A DNA stretch of 64,000 nt from UBA6522 sp963664945 (GTDB lineage: Bacteria > Pseudomonadota > Gammaproteobacteria > Steroidobacterales > Rariloculaceae). The notes under the pieces were generated by a model, which saw only the letters and a program-made list of their open reading frames with translations, did no database searches and was not told the origin of the DNA. Within the stretch, counting starts at the first letter, position 1; every line of letters begins with the position of its first letter. Shown here piece by piece: positions 26,574 through 35,029 of this stretch. The DNA lies in NCBI GenBank assembly GCA_963664945.1, contig OY761822.1, positions 1,798,001 through 1,862,000 on the forward strand, in the 5' to 3' direction. The position numbers and the translations under genes are program-made.

Positions 26574-28800
26574 ACTCGCCGGCCTTGAGCAACAGCAGCA
26601 GGAGGAAAACGAAGGGCATGTTCCAGAGGTCCAGCAGTTCCCTTTCGACGATGCCCGCCTCGGAGAACTGGATGGTTTCCGGCAGTTCGTCCAGCTCGCC
26701 CAGGGTGAAGTAACGGCCGCCGGTCAGCGAGGCCAGCCGCTCCAGCAACGGGCGGTTCTGCTGGATCTGAAAGTGTTCGGAAATCCCGGTGGAGCGCCGC
26801 ACCGAATAGTCGGCGCGCCCGAGTGCTTCCTCTCCGAGCGAGGCGGCGGCTTCGAACCGGTACAGCCCGGCGGCATCGGCGAGGACGGTCGCCTCGTAGA
26901 CGCCCGGCTCGCCGGGCACCGGCTGCATGACCACCGGCTCGGCGGCGCTCGCTTCGCCCACGACCGCATCGCCCGATACGGCCAATTCCACGCTGGCATT
27001 GGCCACCGGCTCGAAGCTGCCGTCACGGACGCGCGCCCGCAGCAGCACCTCGTCCTCGTCGACGTAGTAGGGCCGCTCCGCGGTCAGCACCACCGGCTCG
27101 GGCGTGCCCGTCACCAGCGCGTGCAGGATCTGGCGCCAGAAGGTTTCGTGGCGCTGGTCTTCGGACGGCAACTGCATCTGCCACCGCCAGGTGCCGCCGC
27201 TGGCGAGCACGTAGACCTGCCCGCGCCCGAAACGCTGGTGCACGAGCAGCGGCTGCGCCGTTCCGCGCACTTCGGCTTCCAGCAGGGTGACCGCCCCGGG
27301 CTTGATCGCGCCCACGTACTGGAAGTCGGCGATATCCGGCATGCCTCCCCAGAGTTCGCGGTTGGCGTCGCGGTCGGCGTCCAGGCGGGTCACCAGCGAC
27401 TCCTGGCCTTCGGCGGTCAGCGCCACGGGAACCGGCACGCGCATGAAGCTGGCGGCATCCAGATCGGGCAACTGCACGGGCAGCGCCTCGGCGACGACGC
27501 TGTTGCCCCAGCCGCCGTCGGCCAGCCCGCGCCTGCCGCCGAGCATCAGCAGGCTGCCGCCGCGCTCGCTGACGAAATCGCGGATGTGCGCCTGCTGTTC
27601 CTCGGTCAGGCCGGCGGCGGAGAAACTGCCGATGACCAGCCCGTCGTATTCGAACAGCGTCTCGCGGTCTTCAGGGAAGCCGCCCTCAAGCTCATCCGGA
27701 GAATCGATGCCCTGGCGGTAGAACTTGTTCGGCGTGGTCCGCAGCAGGCTCGCCAGCCGCACGGCCGGGTCCTCGTCCACCGCGCGGCGTATGAACTTGT
27801 ATTCCCAGCGGGGCTCGCCTTCCACGTAGAGGATCGAGCGGCGCGCCTCCGGCGCGATGACCGTGCGGTACTGGGTGTTGTTGGTGACGTTGCCCTCTCC
27901 GGGGAGGGGATCGAGGCTGAACCGCAGGTCCTTCACCCCGGCATCGCCGATGTCGAACTCCACCCAGCGGGTGGTGACGCCGGCGCCCTCGGGCAGCGTC
28001 ACGGCCTCGGAGGCCATGACCGCGTCGCCGTCGTAGACCCGCAGCCGCGCCTCGCCGGGTTCGGCGTAGCGGATGCTGATCCGGGCGCTGATCCTCGAAC
28101 CCGGCATGACCTGGTCGGAGAGCGCCACGCTCTCCAGTTCGATGTCCTCGGGTATCGACTCGCGGCCCACGCCGACGGTGTGCACGGGAACCCCGTAGCC
28201 TGCGATCTCGGCGAGCCTGGCGGCGTCGAGCTCGCCCGAATTGTCCGCGCCGTCGCTGATCAGCACCACCCCGCCCAGCGCCGAGGATCGCGCCTCCCGC
28301 AGCACGTCCACCAGCGCGCTGCCGATGCGCGTGGCATCGCCGGGCGCGGGTACGTCGGTCAGCGCGTCGATGGTTTCCGATGCGCCGGAGAAGGCGTAGA
28401 GGCGCAGTTCGAACAGGTCGGCCAGGTTTTCCAGGGCGCCGTCGTCCAGTGCGGCCACCGCCTGCTGCAGGCGCGATTCCTCGCCCTCGCCGTAGCTCAT
28501 GCTGGCCGAGGTATCCAGCAGCAGCGCCACGGAATTTTCCTGGGCGCGCAGGGTCTGAGTGGACAGCGAGGGCCGCCAGAGCAGCGTCAGGATGACCGCC
28601 ACCATGGCAACCTGGAGCAGGCCGATCGCGGCAAGACGGGGCGCCGACAGCGTATCCCGCCGCCTCGACAGGCTGACCGCGACCGCCGCCGCCGCGGCGA
28701 CCGCGCCCGCGGCGAGCAGCCAGACGGGCCAGCCGCGGGCCAGCACGAATTCGCCGTTCCCGAAAACGGCTGGAGAATACTTGAACAGAAACTCAAACAC
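26542..28800 (-). CDS. VWA / glutamine-amidotransferase-like membrane protein
   Basis: 752 residues. Two helices lie near residues 25-75, then a VWA domain with MIDAS motif LLLDTSASMSYGEG near residue 92 and VVLISDGADNSGE. Residues 330-470 form a class I GATase-like fold (LLRTTPNKFYRQGID, GLVIGSFSAAGLTEEQQAHI, GGSLLMLGGRRGL) without the catalytic cysteine. Beta domains follow, and the last helix FVFLLLLLLKAGEWVLRLF ends the protein. It is the first gene of the minus-strand operon and probably a periplasmic VWA partner of the MoxR ATPase. The start overlaps nothing; DUF4159 is divergent 154 bp away. Confidence 0.85.
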   Translation of the reverse strand: MFEFLFKYSPAVFGNGEFVLARGWPVWLLAAGAVAAAAAVAVSLSRRRDTLSAPRLAAIGLLQVAMVAVILTLLWRPSLSTQTLRAQENSVALLLDTSASMSYGEGEESRLQQAVAALDDGALENLADLFELRLYAFSGASETIDALTDVPAPGDATRIGSALVDVLREARSSALGGVVLISDGADNSGELDAARLAEIAGYGVPVHTVGVGRESIPEDIELESVALSDQVMPGSRISARISIRYAEPGEARLRVYDGDAVMASEAVTLPEGAGVTTRWVEFDIGDAGVKDLRFSLDPLPGEGNVTNNTQYRTVIAPEARRSILYVEGEPRWEYKFIRRAVDEDPAVRLASLLRTTPNKFYRQGIDSPDELEGGFPEDRETLFEYDGLVIGSFSAAGLTEEQQAHIRDFVSERGGSLLMLGGRRGLADGGWGNSVVAEALPVQLPDLDAASFMRVPVPVALTAEGQESLVTRLDADRDANRELWGGMPDIADFQYVGAIKPGAVTLLEAEVRGTAQPLLVHQRFGRGQVYVLASGGTWRWQMQLPSEDQRHETFWRQILHALVTGTPEPVVLTAERPYYVDEDEVLLRARVRDGSFEPVANASVELAVSGDAVVGEASAAEPVVMQPVPGEPGVYEATVLADAAGLYRFEAAASLGEEALGRADYSVRRSTGISEHFQIQQNRPLLERLASLTGGRYFTLGELDELPETIQFSEAGIVERELLDLWNMPFVFLLLLLLKAGEWVLRLFWGRL

Positions 28801-28954
28801 GGTGATTCAGCCAAGCGCCTTCACGCCTGCGGGCAGCCGCCGATGATAGCACTACGGGCGGCGCCGAATAGCGGCGGGAATGCGTTTTCCACCGCGATTC
28901 CGCCCGTTCCGGCGACGGCGGAACGGCGCGCCGCCGTGATAAAGTAGCCGCGAA
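28801..28954. promoter_or_regulatory. Divergent promoter region of the MoxR cluster
   Basis: 154 bp separate two divergent gene starts of the same functional cluster, so it should contain two promoters. On the plus side TAAAGT lies nine bases before the DUF4159 ATG, close enough for a very short leader. No clear -35 element is visible. Confidence 0.4.
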
Positions 28955-29737
28955 ATGTCGACCCCGGTTCACTACGCCAAACTGCTCCTCGCGGGCGCCG
29001 CCGCAATCGCCGCGCCGCTGGCGGCGCCGGGACAGCATCTGCCGCTTTCGACCGAGGCGCCCGCCGCGGAGTTCCAGTTCTCGCGGCTCATCTACCCCAG
29101 CGGCTACGGCCGGGGCCGCGGCTCCGCGCTGGTGGACTGGCCCGACGCCGAATACCACTTCATGCAGGGCCTGACCCGCCTCACCCGGGTCGACGGCGCC
29201 ATCGTCAGCCGCCATGACGGGAAAGGCGGCCGCATGGTCGGCCTGCACGACGACGCGCTGTTCGACTATCCCTGGCTGTACGCCGTGGAGGTCGGCGACT
29301 GGTACCTGGACGACTTCGAGGCCGCGCGGCTGCGGGAATACCTGCTGCGCGGCGGCTTCCTCATGGTGGACGACTTTCACGGCAGCCGGGGCTGGTACGG
29401 CTTCAACGAGTCCCTGAAGCGGGTCTTTCCGGACCGCCCCTGGGTGGAGATTCCCGAAAGCGATGAAGTCATGCACGTCCTCTACGACCTCGACAAGAGC
29501 ACCCAGATTCCCGGGGTTCGCGCCCTGTACAGCGGGCGCACCTGGGAAGAGGACGGCTACAACCCGCACTGGCGGGGCATCTACGACGACAAGGGCCGCC
29601 TGCTCGTCGCCATCAACTTCAACATGGATCTCGGCGATGCCTGGGAGCATGCGGACATGCCGGGCTACCCGGAACCGATGACGGCGATGGCGTACCGGTT
29701 CGCGGTCAACTACGTCATCTACGCGATGACGCACTGA
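28955..29737 (+). CDS. DUF4159 protein
   Basis: 260 residues. A signal-like N-terminus (AKLLLAGAAAIAAPLAAPGQ) is followed by the DUF4159 core: EFQFSRLIYPSGYGRG, LFDYPWLYAVEVGDWYLDDF, LREYLLRGGFLMVDDFHGSR and WYGFNESLKRVFPDR. The fold resembles GATase-like domains, and DUF4159 genes are regular neighbours of MoxR, DUF58 and VWA genes. It is divergent from that operon here. The biochemical role is unknown; a periplasmic partner is inferred. Confidence 0.88.
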   Translation: MSTPVHYAKLLLAGAAAIAAPLAAPGQHLPLSTEAPAAEFQFSRLIYPSGYGRGRGSALVDWPDAEYHFMQGLTRLTRVDGAIVSRHDGKGGRMVGLHDDALFDYPWLYAVEVGDWYLDDFEAARLREYLLRGGFLMVDDFHGSRGWYGFNESLKRVFPDRPWVEIPESDEVMHVLYDLDKSTQIPGVRALYSGRTWEEDGYNPHWRGIYDDKGRLLVAINFNMDLGDAWEHADMPGYPEPMTAMAYRFAVNYVIYAMTH

Positions 29738-29799
29738 AACCGCCGCAACCATGCCGCAGCGGCGGCAATCCCTTCAGTACGACACCCGCGGACCGATCA

Positions 29800-29964
29800 C
29801 TAGCGGTCCGTGGCAAAAGTCCCGCGGCATTCGACCGACGATTCATCCCGGCCGGCTGCGTTGCCCGTCGGTCGAATATTCCCGATATTCTCCCTCCTCG
29901 CGCCTTGCCGGCCGGGCGACTCGCCGGTCTCGGTGCTCGCGCGACTTTTGCCACGGACCGCTAG
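29800..29964. repeat. 165-bp element with perfect 22-bp terminal inverted repeats
   Basis: CTAGCGGTCCGTGGCAAAAG plus TC at 29800-29821 recurs as an exact reverse complement at 29943-29964. A nested inverted repeat (ATTCGACCGACG / CGTCGGTCGAAT) lies at 29829-29840 and 29866-29877. It has no coding potential and looks like a MITE. Its right end supplies the TAG stop of the EF-hand gene, so insertion may have shortened that protein. Confidence 0.8.
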
Positions 29965-30242
29965 CCGCCCATCCCCATGCCGCCCATGCCCTGGGGCCGG
30001 TTGTTGAACTCTTCCTCCGAGACGCTGCCGCTGCCGTCGGCGTCCCACGCGGTCATGAGGACTTCGGCCTCGACAAAGCCGTTCGCAACGGGCGGCGCGG
30101 CGGCCAGTTCCCCGGCGGAAATCGCGCCGTCGGAGTCCGTATCGAGGCCGGCGAAGGTCATGGCGGCCATACCTTGGGCCAGCGCGAATTGCGCTGCGAA
30201 TGCGAGCAACAACCCGGCCGGGACAAGCAATAGTTTCTTCAC
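29961..30242 (-). CDS. Secreted EF-hand protein
   Basis: 93 residues from a GTG at 30242 with AAAGGAG nine bases upstream. A signal peptide (MKKLLLVPAGLLLAFAAQFA) leads to two EF-hand loops, DTDSDGAISAGE and DADGSGSVSEEE, so the mature protein likely binds two calcium ions in the periplasm. The tail is Met/Gly-rich (GMGGMGMGG). The stop codon lies within the terminal repeat of the adjacent MITE-like element, so the original C-terminus may have been different. No partner gene is evident. Confidence 0.8.
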   Translation of the reverse strand: MKKLLLVPAGLLLAFAAQFALAQGMAAMTFAGLDTDSDGAISAGELAAAPPVANGFVEAEVLMTAWDADGSGSVSEEEFNNRPQGMGGMGMGG

Positions 30243-30342
30243 TGTGGTTTTCTCCTTTGGTGCGTCCTGGCCCAAGGGCCAGCACTGCATGAAGCAAACT
30301 ACGTCAACATCGAAGCCTTGCGCAATGGCTCTTTGGCAATCT

Positions 30343-31548
30343 TTACAAAACGGCGCGCGCAAGCCGCGACACGCGCAAGGCCAACGCCAGCGACAGCGCG
30401 GTGCAGATCATGCCGCCGACGACCACGGTGATGCCCAGCCCGTGCCGGTCCGCGATGTAGCCGATGATCACGCTGCCGATGGCGGGCGCGGAGAAGGCCA
30501 CCGCGGCCCACAGGCTCAGCACGCGGCCGCGCATGGTCTCGGCGACGATGGTCTGGATCAGCGCCTGGGAGCCCACGCCCACCAACGTCAGCGAGAAGCC
30601 GAGGATGGCCACCAGGCCGATGCCCAGCGCATAGCTGGACGTCGCGCCGAGCAGCGTCATGAGCGCGCCGGTCGCCACGGTGCCCCACACCGTGGACCAC
30701 AACAGCCTGTTGCCGGAACCGATGACCGTGAGGTAGAACCCGGCCACCACGGCGCCGGCGCCCGACACGGAAGTCAGCGTCGCCAGGGTGCTGCTGCCGC
30801 CGCCGTATACGCCGCCCGCGAACGCCGGCAGCATGACGATGACGGCGCGCCCGAACAGCGCCGAGAGCGCCACGATGATCAACTGCTGGCGGATGTCGGC
30901 GTGCCGGCAGGTGTAGTCGATGCCGTCCCTCAGCTCGGCGAAGAAGTGGCTCTGCACGCCCCCCGAGCGGGCCCTGCGCAGCTTCACCAGCAGCAGCGCC
31001 AACAGCATCGCCAGGTAGGACACTGCATTGATGGCGAACGCCGACGCCAGGCCCGTGGTGGCGATGGCCACCCCCGCGATCGCCGGGCCGAGAAAGCGCG
31101 AGACGTTGAAGACGATGGACTGCGCGGCCACCGCGGGCGCCAGCAACTCCTCCGGCACCAGGCTCGGTATCAGCGACATCCGCACCGGCTGGAACGCGCT
31201 GCTGACGATCCCCAGGCACATGGTGATGGCGAACAACAGGTGGATGTCGATCGCCTGGAGCAGGACCAGCACGAACAGCAGGCCCGCCAGCAGGCCGTTG
31301 AGCACGTTGGCGTAGAACGCCACGGTCTTTCTGTGCAGACGGTCGGCGAGCACGCCGAACAGCGGCCCGAAGAACATGATGGGCAGGAATTCCGACAGCG
31401 CGATGATGCCGAGCCACGTCTCCGACCCGGTCAGCTCCCAGGCCAGCCAGCCGATGGCGACCCGCTGGATCCACAGCCCGTGCAGCGAGAAGGTGCTGCC
31501 GATCAGGTAGATGGAGAAATTGCGGTTTCTGAGGACGGGGGCGAACAT
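30343..31548 (-). CDS. MFS transporter
   Basis: 401 residues with about 12 membrane helices. NRNFSIYLIGSTFSLHGLWI leads into helix 1, and FGVLADRLHRKTV is the major-facilitator loop 2-3 motif. The pattern fits the EntS/MFS_3-type exporters. The ATG at 31548 overlaps the last base of the murU-like stop codon, so they are co-transcribed; the longer frame upstream lies within that gene. The substrate is unknown. The operon pairing with a sugar nucleotidyltransferase might point to a cell-wall or envelope compound, but that is speculation. Confidence 0.88.
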   Translation of the reverse strand: MFAPVLRNRNFSIYLIGSTFSLHGLWIQRVAIGWLAWELTGSETWLGIIALSEFLPIMFFGPLFGVLADRLHRKTVAFYANVLNGLLAGLLFVLVLLQAIDIHLLFAITMCLGIVSSAFQPVRMSLIPSLVPEELLAPAVAAQSIVFNVSRFLGPAIAGVAIATTGLASAFAINAVSYLAMLLALLLVKLRRARSGGVQSHFFAELRDGIDYTCRHADIRQQLIIVALSALFGRAVIVMLPAFAGGVYGGGSSTLATLTSVSGAGAVVAGFYLTVIGSGNRLLWSTVWGTVATGALMTLLGATSSYALGIGLVAILGFSLTLVGVGSQALIQTIVAETMRGRVLSLWAAVAFSAPAIGSVIIGYIADRHGLGITVVVGGMICTALSLALALRVSRLARAVL

Positions 31549-32465
31549 CAGCGAGCCGGGCCCCCGGCGGCATCCACCCGGCGCGCTTCCATGAGATCCC
31601 GGACCTCCGCAAGCCGCTCCGGCGTACCGACGTCCCGCCACAGGCCGTCGTACACCTCACCCAGCAGTTCGCTCCGGCGCACCGCCGGGCGCAGCACGTC
31701 GCGCAGCGGCCTGATCCCCGGGGCGAGGCCCTGAAAAAGGGAGGTGCGAAGCACTGCGATGCCGCTGAAGGTGTAACGCGGTGGGGCGGTGTCGGGCGAG
31801 CCGCCAGGCGTGTGGCGCGAGCTCTCCGGCGCGTGCGCCATGCCCTCATGCGCTGCCCCCTTGCGTTCCGGCATCTGCAACCTGCCGTCGGCCGTCAGCG
31901 CGAAGTCCCCATGGGGGTGATGAGGCGGATTGGGCACGAGCACGAGGTGGCCCGATACACCGGCTCCGGGTTTGCGGTCGGACGGGAATTCGCCGGCCGC
32001 GCGATCGGCCACTGGGTCCGACGCGCGATCGGCCACGCGATCCGCCACCGGGTTCGGCACGCGATCCGCCGCGCACCCGAAGTCCGCGCCGAGCGTCCTC
32101 AGCGCACGGAAATCATGGTCCGTCACCACGTCGGTGCTCACGACGATGAAAGGTCCGTCCCCGAGCAGGGACAGGGCGTGGACGATCCCGCCGGCGGTTT
32201 CCAGCGGCGGTTCGCCCTCCTCGCTGTAGGCCACGGCCTGGCCCCAGGGCGTGGTCTCGCCGATGGCGGAGCGGATCTGCCCGCCCCGGTAGGAGAGATT
32301 GATCACAATCTCGCGAAAGCCGGCATCCGCAAGCCTGCGCAGGTGCCGCTCGATCAGGGTCTCGGGGCCCAACGAAAGCAGCGGCTTGGGCAAATCCGCG
32401 GTAAGCGGCCCCATCCGCTCGCCCCGCCCGGCGGCCAGCAGCATGGCTTTGGGACTGATATCCAT
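31548..32465 (-). CDS. murU: MurU-like nucleotidyltransferase with two in-frame insertions
   Basis: 305 residues, about 80 more than usual for MurU (N-acetylmuramate-1-phosphate uridylyltransferase, cell-wall recycling). The core motifs are present: AMLLAAGRGERMGPLT, LPKPLL, FIVVSTDVVTDHDF, HLVLVPNPPHHPHGDFAL, TFSGIAVL and LWRDVGTPERL. Two inserts interrupt it: DNA repeats encoding PVADRVADRASDPVADRA after the STDVVTDHDF strand, and EGMAHAPESSRHTPGGSPD before TFSGI. Both fall in predicted loops, so the enzyme may still work. The kinase partner AmgK, often adjacent, is not in the window. It is divergent from lptD, as in pseudomonads. Confidence 0.8.
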   Translation of the reverse strand: MDISPKAMLLAAGRGERMGPLTADLPKPLLSLGPETLIERHLRRLADAGFREIVINLSYRGGQIRSAIGETTPWGQAVAYSEEGEPPLETAGGIVHALSLLGDGPFIVVSTDVVTDHDFRALRTLGADFGCAADRVPNPVADRVADRASDPVADRAAGEFPSDRKPGAGVSGHLVLVPNPPHHPHGDFALTADGRLQMPERKGAAHEGMAHAPESSRHTPGGSPDTAPPRYTFSGIAVLRTSLFQGLAPGIRPLRDVLRPAVRRSELLGEVYDGLWRDVGTPERLAEVRDLMEARRVDAAGGPAR

Positions 32466-32504
32466 TCGTTGACAGAGGTCCCGGTCAACTTCCGGATATG
32501 TAGC

Positions 32505-32602
32505 GAAGTTCTACTCCGAACATCTTGGCCAAGTGTAGCGCAAGAAAGAGGCCCGCGCGAAACGGGCCTCCGGGGACAAGACGATGTTCGGAGTAGAACT
32601 TC
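32505..32602. repeat. 98-bp element with perfect 20-bp inverted ends between murU and lptD
   Basis: GAAGTTCTACTCCGAACATC at 32505-32524 returns as its exact complement at 32583-32602. Inside, GAGGCCCG and CGGGCCTC (32548-32570) form a second hairpin. It occupies the 336-bp divergent promoter region of murU and lptD. A small mobile element is likely, though a regulatory structure is possible. The rest of the gap holds only a weak -10-like TAGAAT near 32757. Confidence 0.75.
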
Positions 32603-32801
32603 ACCATTTTCACGGCTCATCGGGGTCTCTAGCGAGAACGCCCCTCGCCGTGCAGCCGCGCCTGTCGCCGACGCCGAGACACGGTTTGAGTGTGTCCAGT
32701 GCGCGAGTCTACCACGTCAACGATGGGATATGAGTCCCGTCCAGTTCATTGAAGCGATAGAATGAGCGCCACATTGTAGCCGCCTTGCCCCGCTGACACC
32801 C

Positions 32802-35024
32802 TTGCAAAGAATTCATCCCAAACGCGTTGCCGCGGTCGTTGCCGTGGCCATTACGGCGCCCGCCGCGGCGCAGCAACTGTGCTTCCCGGAGGCGGTTGAC
32901 ATTCCCGCCGTCGATCTCCCGGCGCCCGAACCGGCGCTGACGCCCGAAGGGGACGAGCGGCTGACGATCTCCGCCGGGCGGGTCGACCTGGTCGCCGACG
33001 ACATCGTCGAGTTCGGCGGCGAGGTGGCGTTCCGGTACGGCGAGCGCAGCATTTCCGCCGAGCGCGCCAGTTTCGACCTGCGGACCGGGACCGCGCAGGT
33101 CAACGGCACGGTCGCCTACCGCGACCGCCAGGTCGCGATCTACGGCGAAGACGCCGCGGTGGACACCCGCGGCCGGATCGTCACCTTCCGGGGCGGAGGA
33201 TTCGAGCTGCCGCTGCGGGGCGCGCAGGGCACCGCCGAAGCCATCCGGATCCGCGGCGACAACACCATCGGGCTGCGGTCGGTCAACTTCACCACCTGCG
33301 TGACGGACCCGCCGGACTGGGAACTGCTGGCGCGGGAACTGGAGATGGACGTGGACGCGGGCTTCGGCACGGCGCGGGGCTTCCGGCTCGTGTTCAAGGG
33401 CCTGCCGGTCATGGGGTCGCCCTGGGTGACCTTTCCCCTGGACGACCGCCGCAAGAGCGGCGTGCTGACGCCGAGCTTCACCAACCGCGACACCACCGGC
33501 CTGGACATCTCGGTGCCCGTCTACCTGAACCTGGCGCCCAATTACGACCTGACGTTCACCACGCGCTACATGCGCCGGCGCGGTTCCCAGGCGATTTCCG
33601 AGTTCCGCTACCTGCTGCCCCGCACCGAAGGCCGGGCCCGGTTCGAATACCTGCCGCAGGATGCCGACCTCGGAACCGCGCGACGCTATTTCAGTTTCGG
33701 CAGCGAGACGGCCCTGGGCGAGGCGTGGCGGATCGTGGCGGACATCCAGGACATCTCCGATTTCTTCTACTTCGAGGACATGCGCAACAGCCTGAGCGTG
33801 GCCAGCCAGACCCATCTGAACCGGGCGGTCGAACTGAGCCGCCGGGCGCCGCGCTGGTCGTTCCTGGGCCGGATTCAGGACGTGCAGACCATCGATCCGT
33901 TCATCGGCCCCGGTTTCGAGCCCTACCGGCGCGTGCCGCAGTTCCTGATGTCCGGGAACTGGCGCCGCAACCTGGTCCGCCTGACGTCGCGCAACGAACT
34001 GGTCCGGTTCGACCGCCCCATCGGGGTGACCGGATGGCGGCTGGATCTGGACGAGGAACTGAGCCTCGATTTCAGGCGCCCCGGCATGTTCCTGACCCCC
34101 GCCCTCGCCCTGCGCCAGACGAACTACCTGCTGGACGGGGAGAGCGTGGCACGCTTCGGCCCCGGCGGCGAGACGGAGATCTCCCGCACGCTGCCCGTCG
34201 CCAGTCTCGACGCGGGCCTGACGTTCGAGCGCGCGGCGCCGGCGCGCGGCTGGGTGCAGACGCTGGAACCGCGGGCGCTCTACGTGCACGTGCCTTTCGA
34301 GGAGCAGTCGCACCTGCCGATCTTCGATACGGTGGAGCCGACGTTCAATTTCGTGCAGTTGTTCCGCAAGCACCGGTACCTGGGCGCCGACCGCATCGCC
34401 GATACGGACCAGCTCAGCGTCGGCGTGACGACCCGGCTGCTCGACCTTCAGTCCGGCCGCGAAAGGCTCAGCGGCACCCTGGGCCAGATCCGCCACCTGA
34501 GCCCGCAGCGGGTGACGCTGCATCGAAAATCCTTTCCCCTGGAAAGCGCCTCGGACTACATCGCCGAAGTCGTCATGAGCCCGCAACCGTCGTGGCGGCT
34601 GGGCGTGGACTACCAGTGGGACACCGGGGCCGCCGAGACCTCCCGCACCGAGGCGCGGTTCGAGTACCGGCCCCGGCAGGACCGGATGCTGGGCTTCGCC
34701 TACCGCTACCGGGAGGGCGTCCTCGAACAGGGCGACTTCTCCGTGGCGTGGCCGGTCGGCGACGCCTGGAAAATCATCGCCCGGGCCAATTACTCGTTCC
34801 TGGACGAAAACCCGCTGGAACGCTTCCTGGGTTGGGAGTACGTGTCGTGCTGCTGGCGCATGCAGGTCTACGGCCGCGACTACATCAGCCGCCGCACGGG
34901 CGAATCCGACCGTTCGCTGACCATCCAGTTCCTGCTGCGGGGCTTCACCGACCCCGGAGAATCCGCCGAGTCGTTGCTGGAGCGTGGTATTCTTGGATAC
35001 CGCCGGTTCGACACCCTGCCCTGA
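32802..35024 (+). CDS. lptD: LPS-assembly protein LptD
   Basis: 740 residues from a TTG at 32802, the first usable start after an upstream stop. The signal peptide ends near ITAPAAAQQ. An OstA/LptA-like N-domain (ISAGRVDLVADDIVEFGGEV and so on) precedes the 26-strand barrel, with GLPVMGSPWVTFPLDDRRKS and YDLTFTTRYMRRRGSQAISE typical of LptD. Four cysteines match the disulphide pattern of the family: one in LCFPEA, one in NFTTCVTDP and the adjacent pair in YVSCCWRM. LptD with LptE inserts lipopolysaccharide into the outer leaflet. surA, which helps fold it, begins five bases downstream. Confidence 0.95.
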   Translation: MQRIHPKRVAAVVAVAITAPAAAQQLCFPEAVDIPAVDLPAPEPALTPEGDERLTISAGRVDLVADDIVEFGGEVAFRYGERSISAERASFDLRTGTAQVNGTVAYRDRQVAIYGEDAAVDTRGRIVTFRGGGFELPLRGAQGTAEAIRIRGDNTIGLRSVNFTTCVTDPPDWELLARELEMDVDAGFGTARGFRLVFKGLPVMGSPWVTFPLDDRRKSGVLTPSFTNRDTTGLDISVPVYLNLAPNYDLTFTTRYMRRRGSQAISEFRYLLPRTEGRARFEYLPQDADLGTARRYFSFGSETALGEAWRIVADIQDISDFFYFEDMRNSLSVASQTHLNRAVELSRRAPRWSFLGRIQDVQTIDPFIGPGFEPYRRVPQFLMSGNWRRNLVRLTSRNELVRFDRPIGVTGWRLDLDEELSLDFRRPGMFLTPALALRQTNYLLDGESVARFGPGGETEISRTLPVASLDAGLTFERAAPARGWVQTLEPRALYVHVPFEEQSHLPIFDTVEPTFNFVQLFRKHRYLGADRIADTDQLSVGVTTRLLDLQSGRERLSGTLGQIRHLSPQRVTLHRKSFPLESASDYIAEVVMSPQPSWRLGVDYQWDTGAAETSRTEARFEYRPRQDRMLGFAYRYREGVLEQGDFSVAWPVGDAWKIIARANYSFLDENPLERFLGWEYVSCCWRMQVYGRDYISRRTGESDRSLTIQFLLRGFTDPGESAESLLERGILGYRRFDTLP

Positions 35025-35029
35025 CGAAA

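Noticed and set aside
28793..29752. Minus-strand 319-residue frame opposite DUF4159
   Set aside because: The plus strand encodes a recognisable DUF4159 protein over the same region. The minus frame has composition typical of a shadow in high-GC DNA.
33725..35029. Extended SurA frame
   Set aside because: It lies inside lptD in another frame. SurA has a proper signal peptide from 35030.
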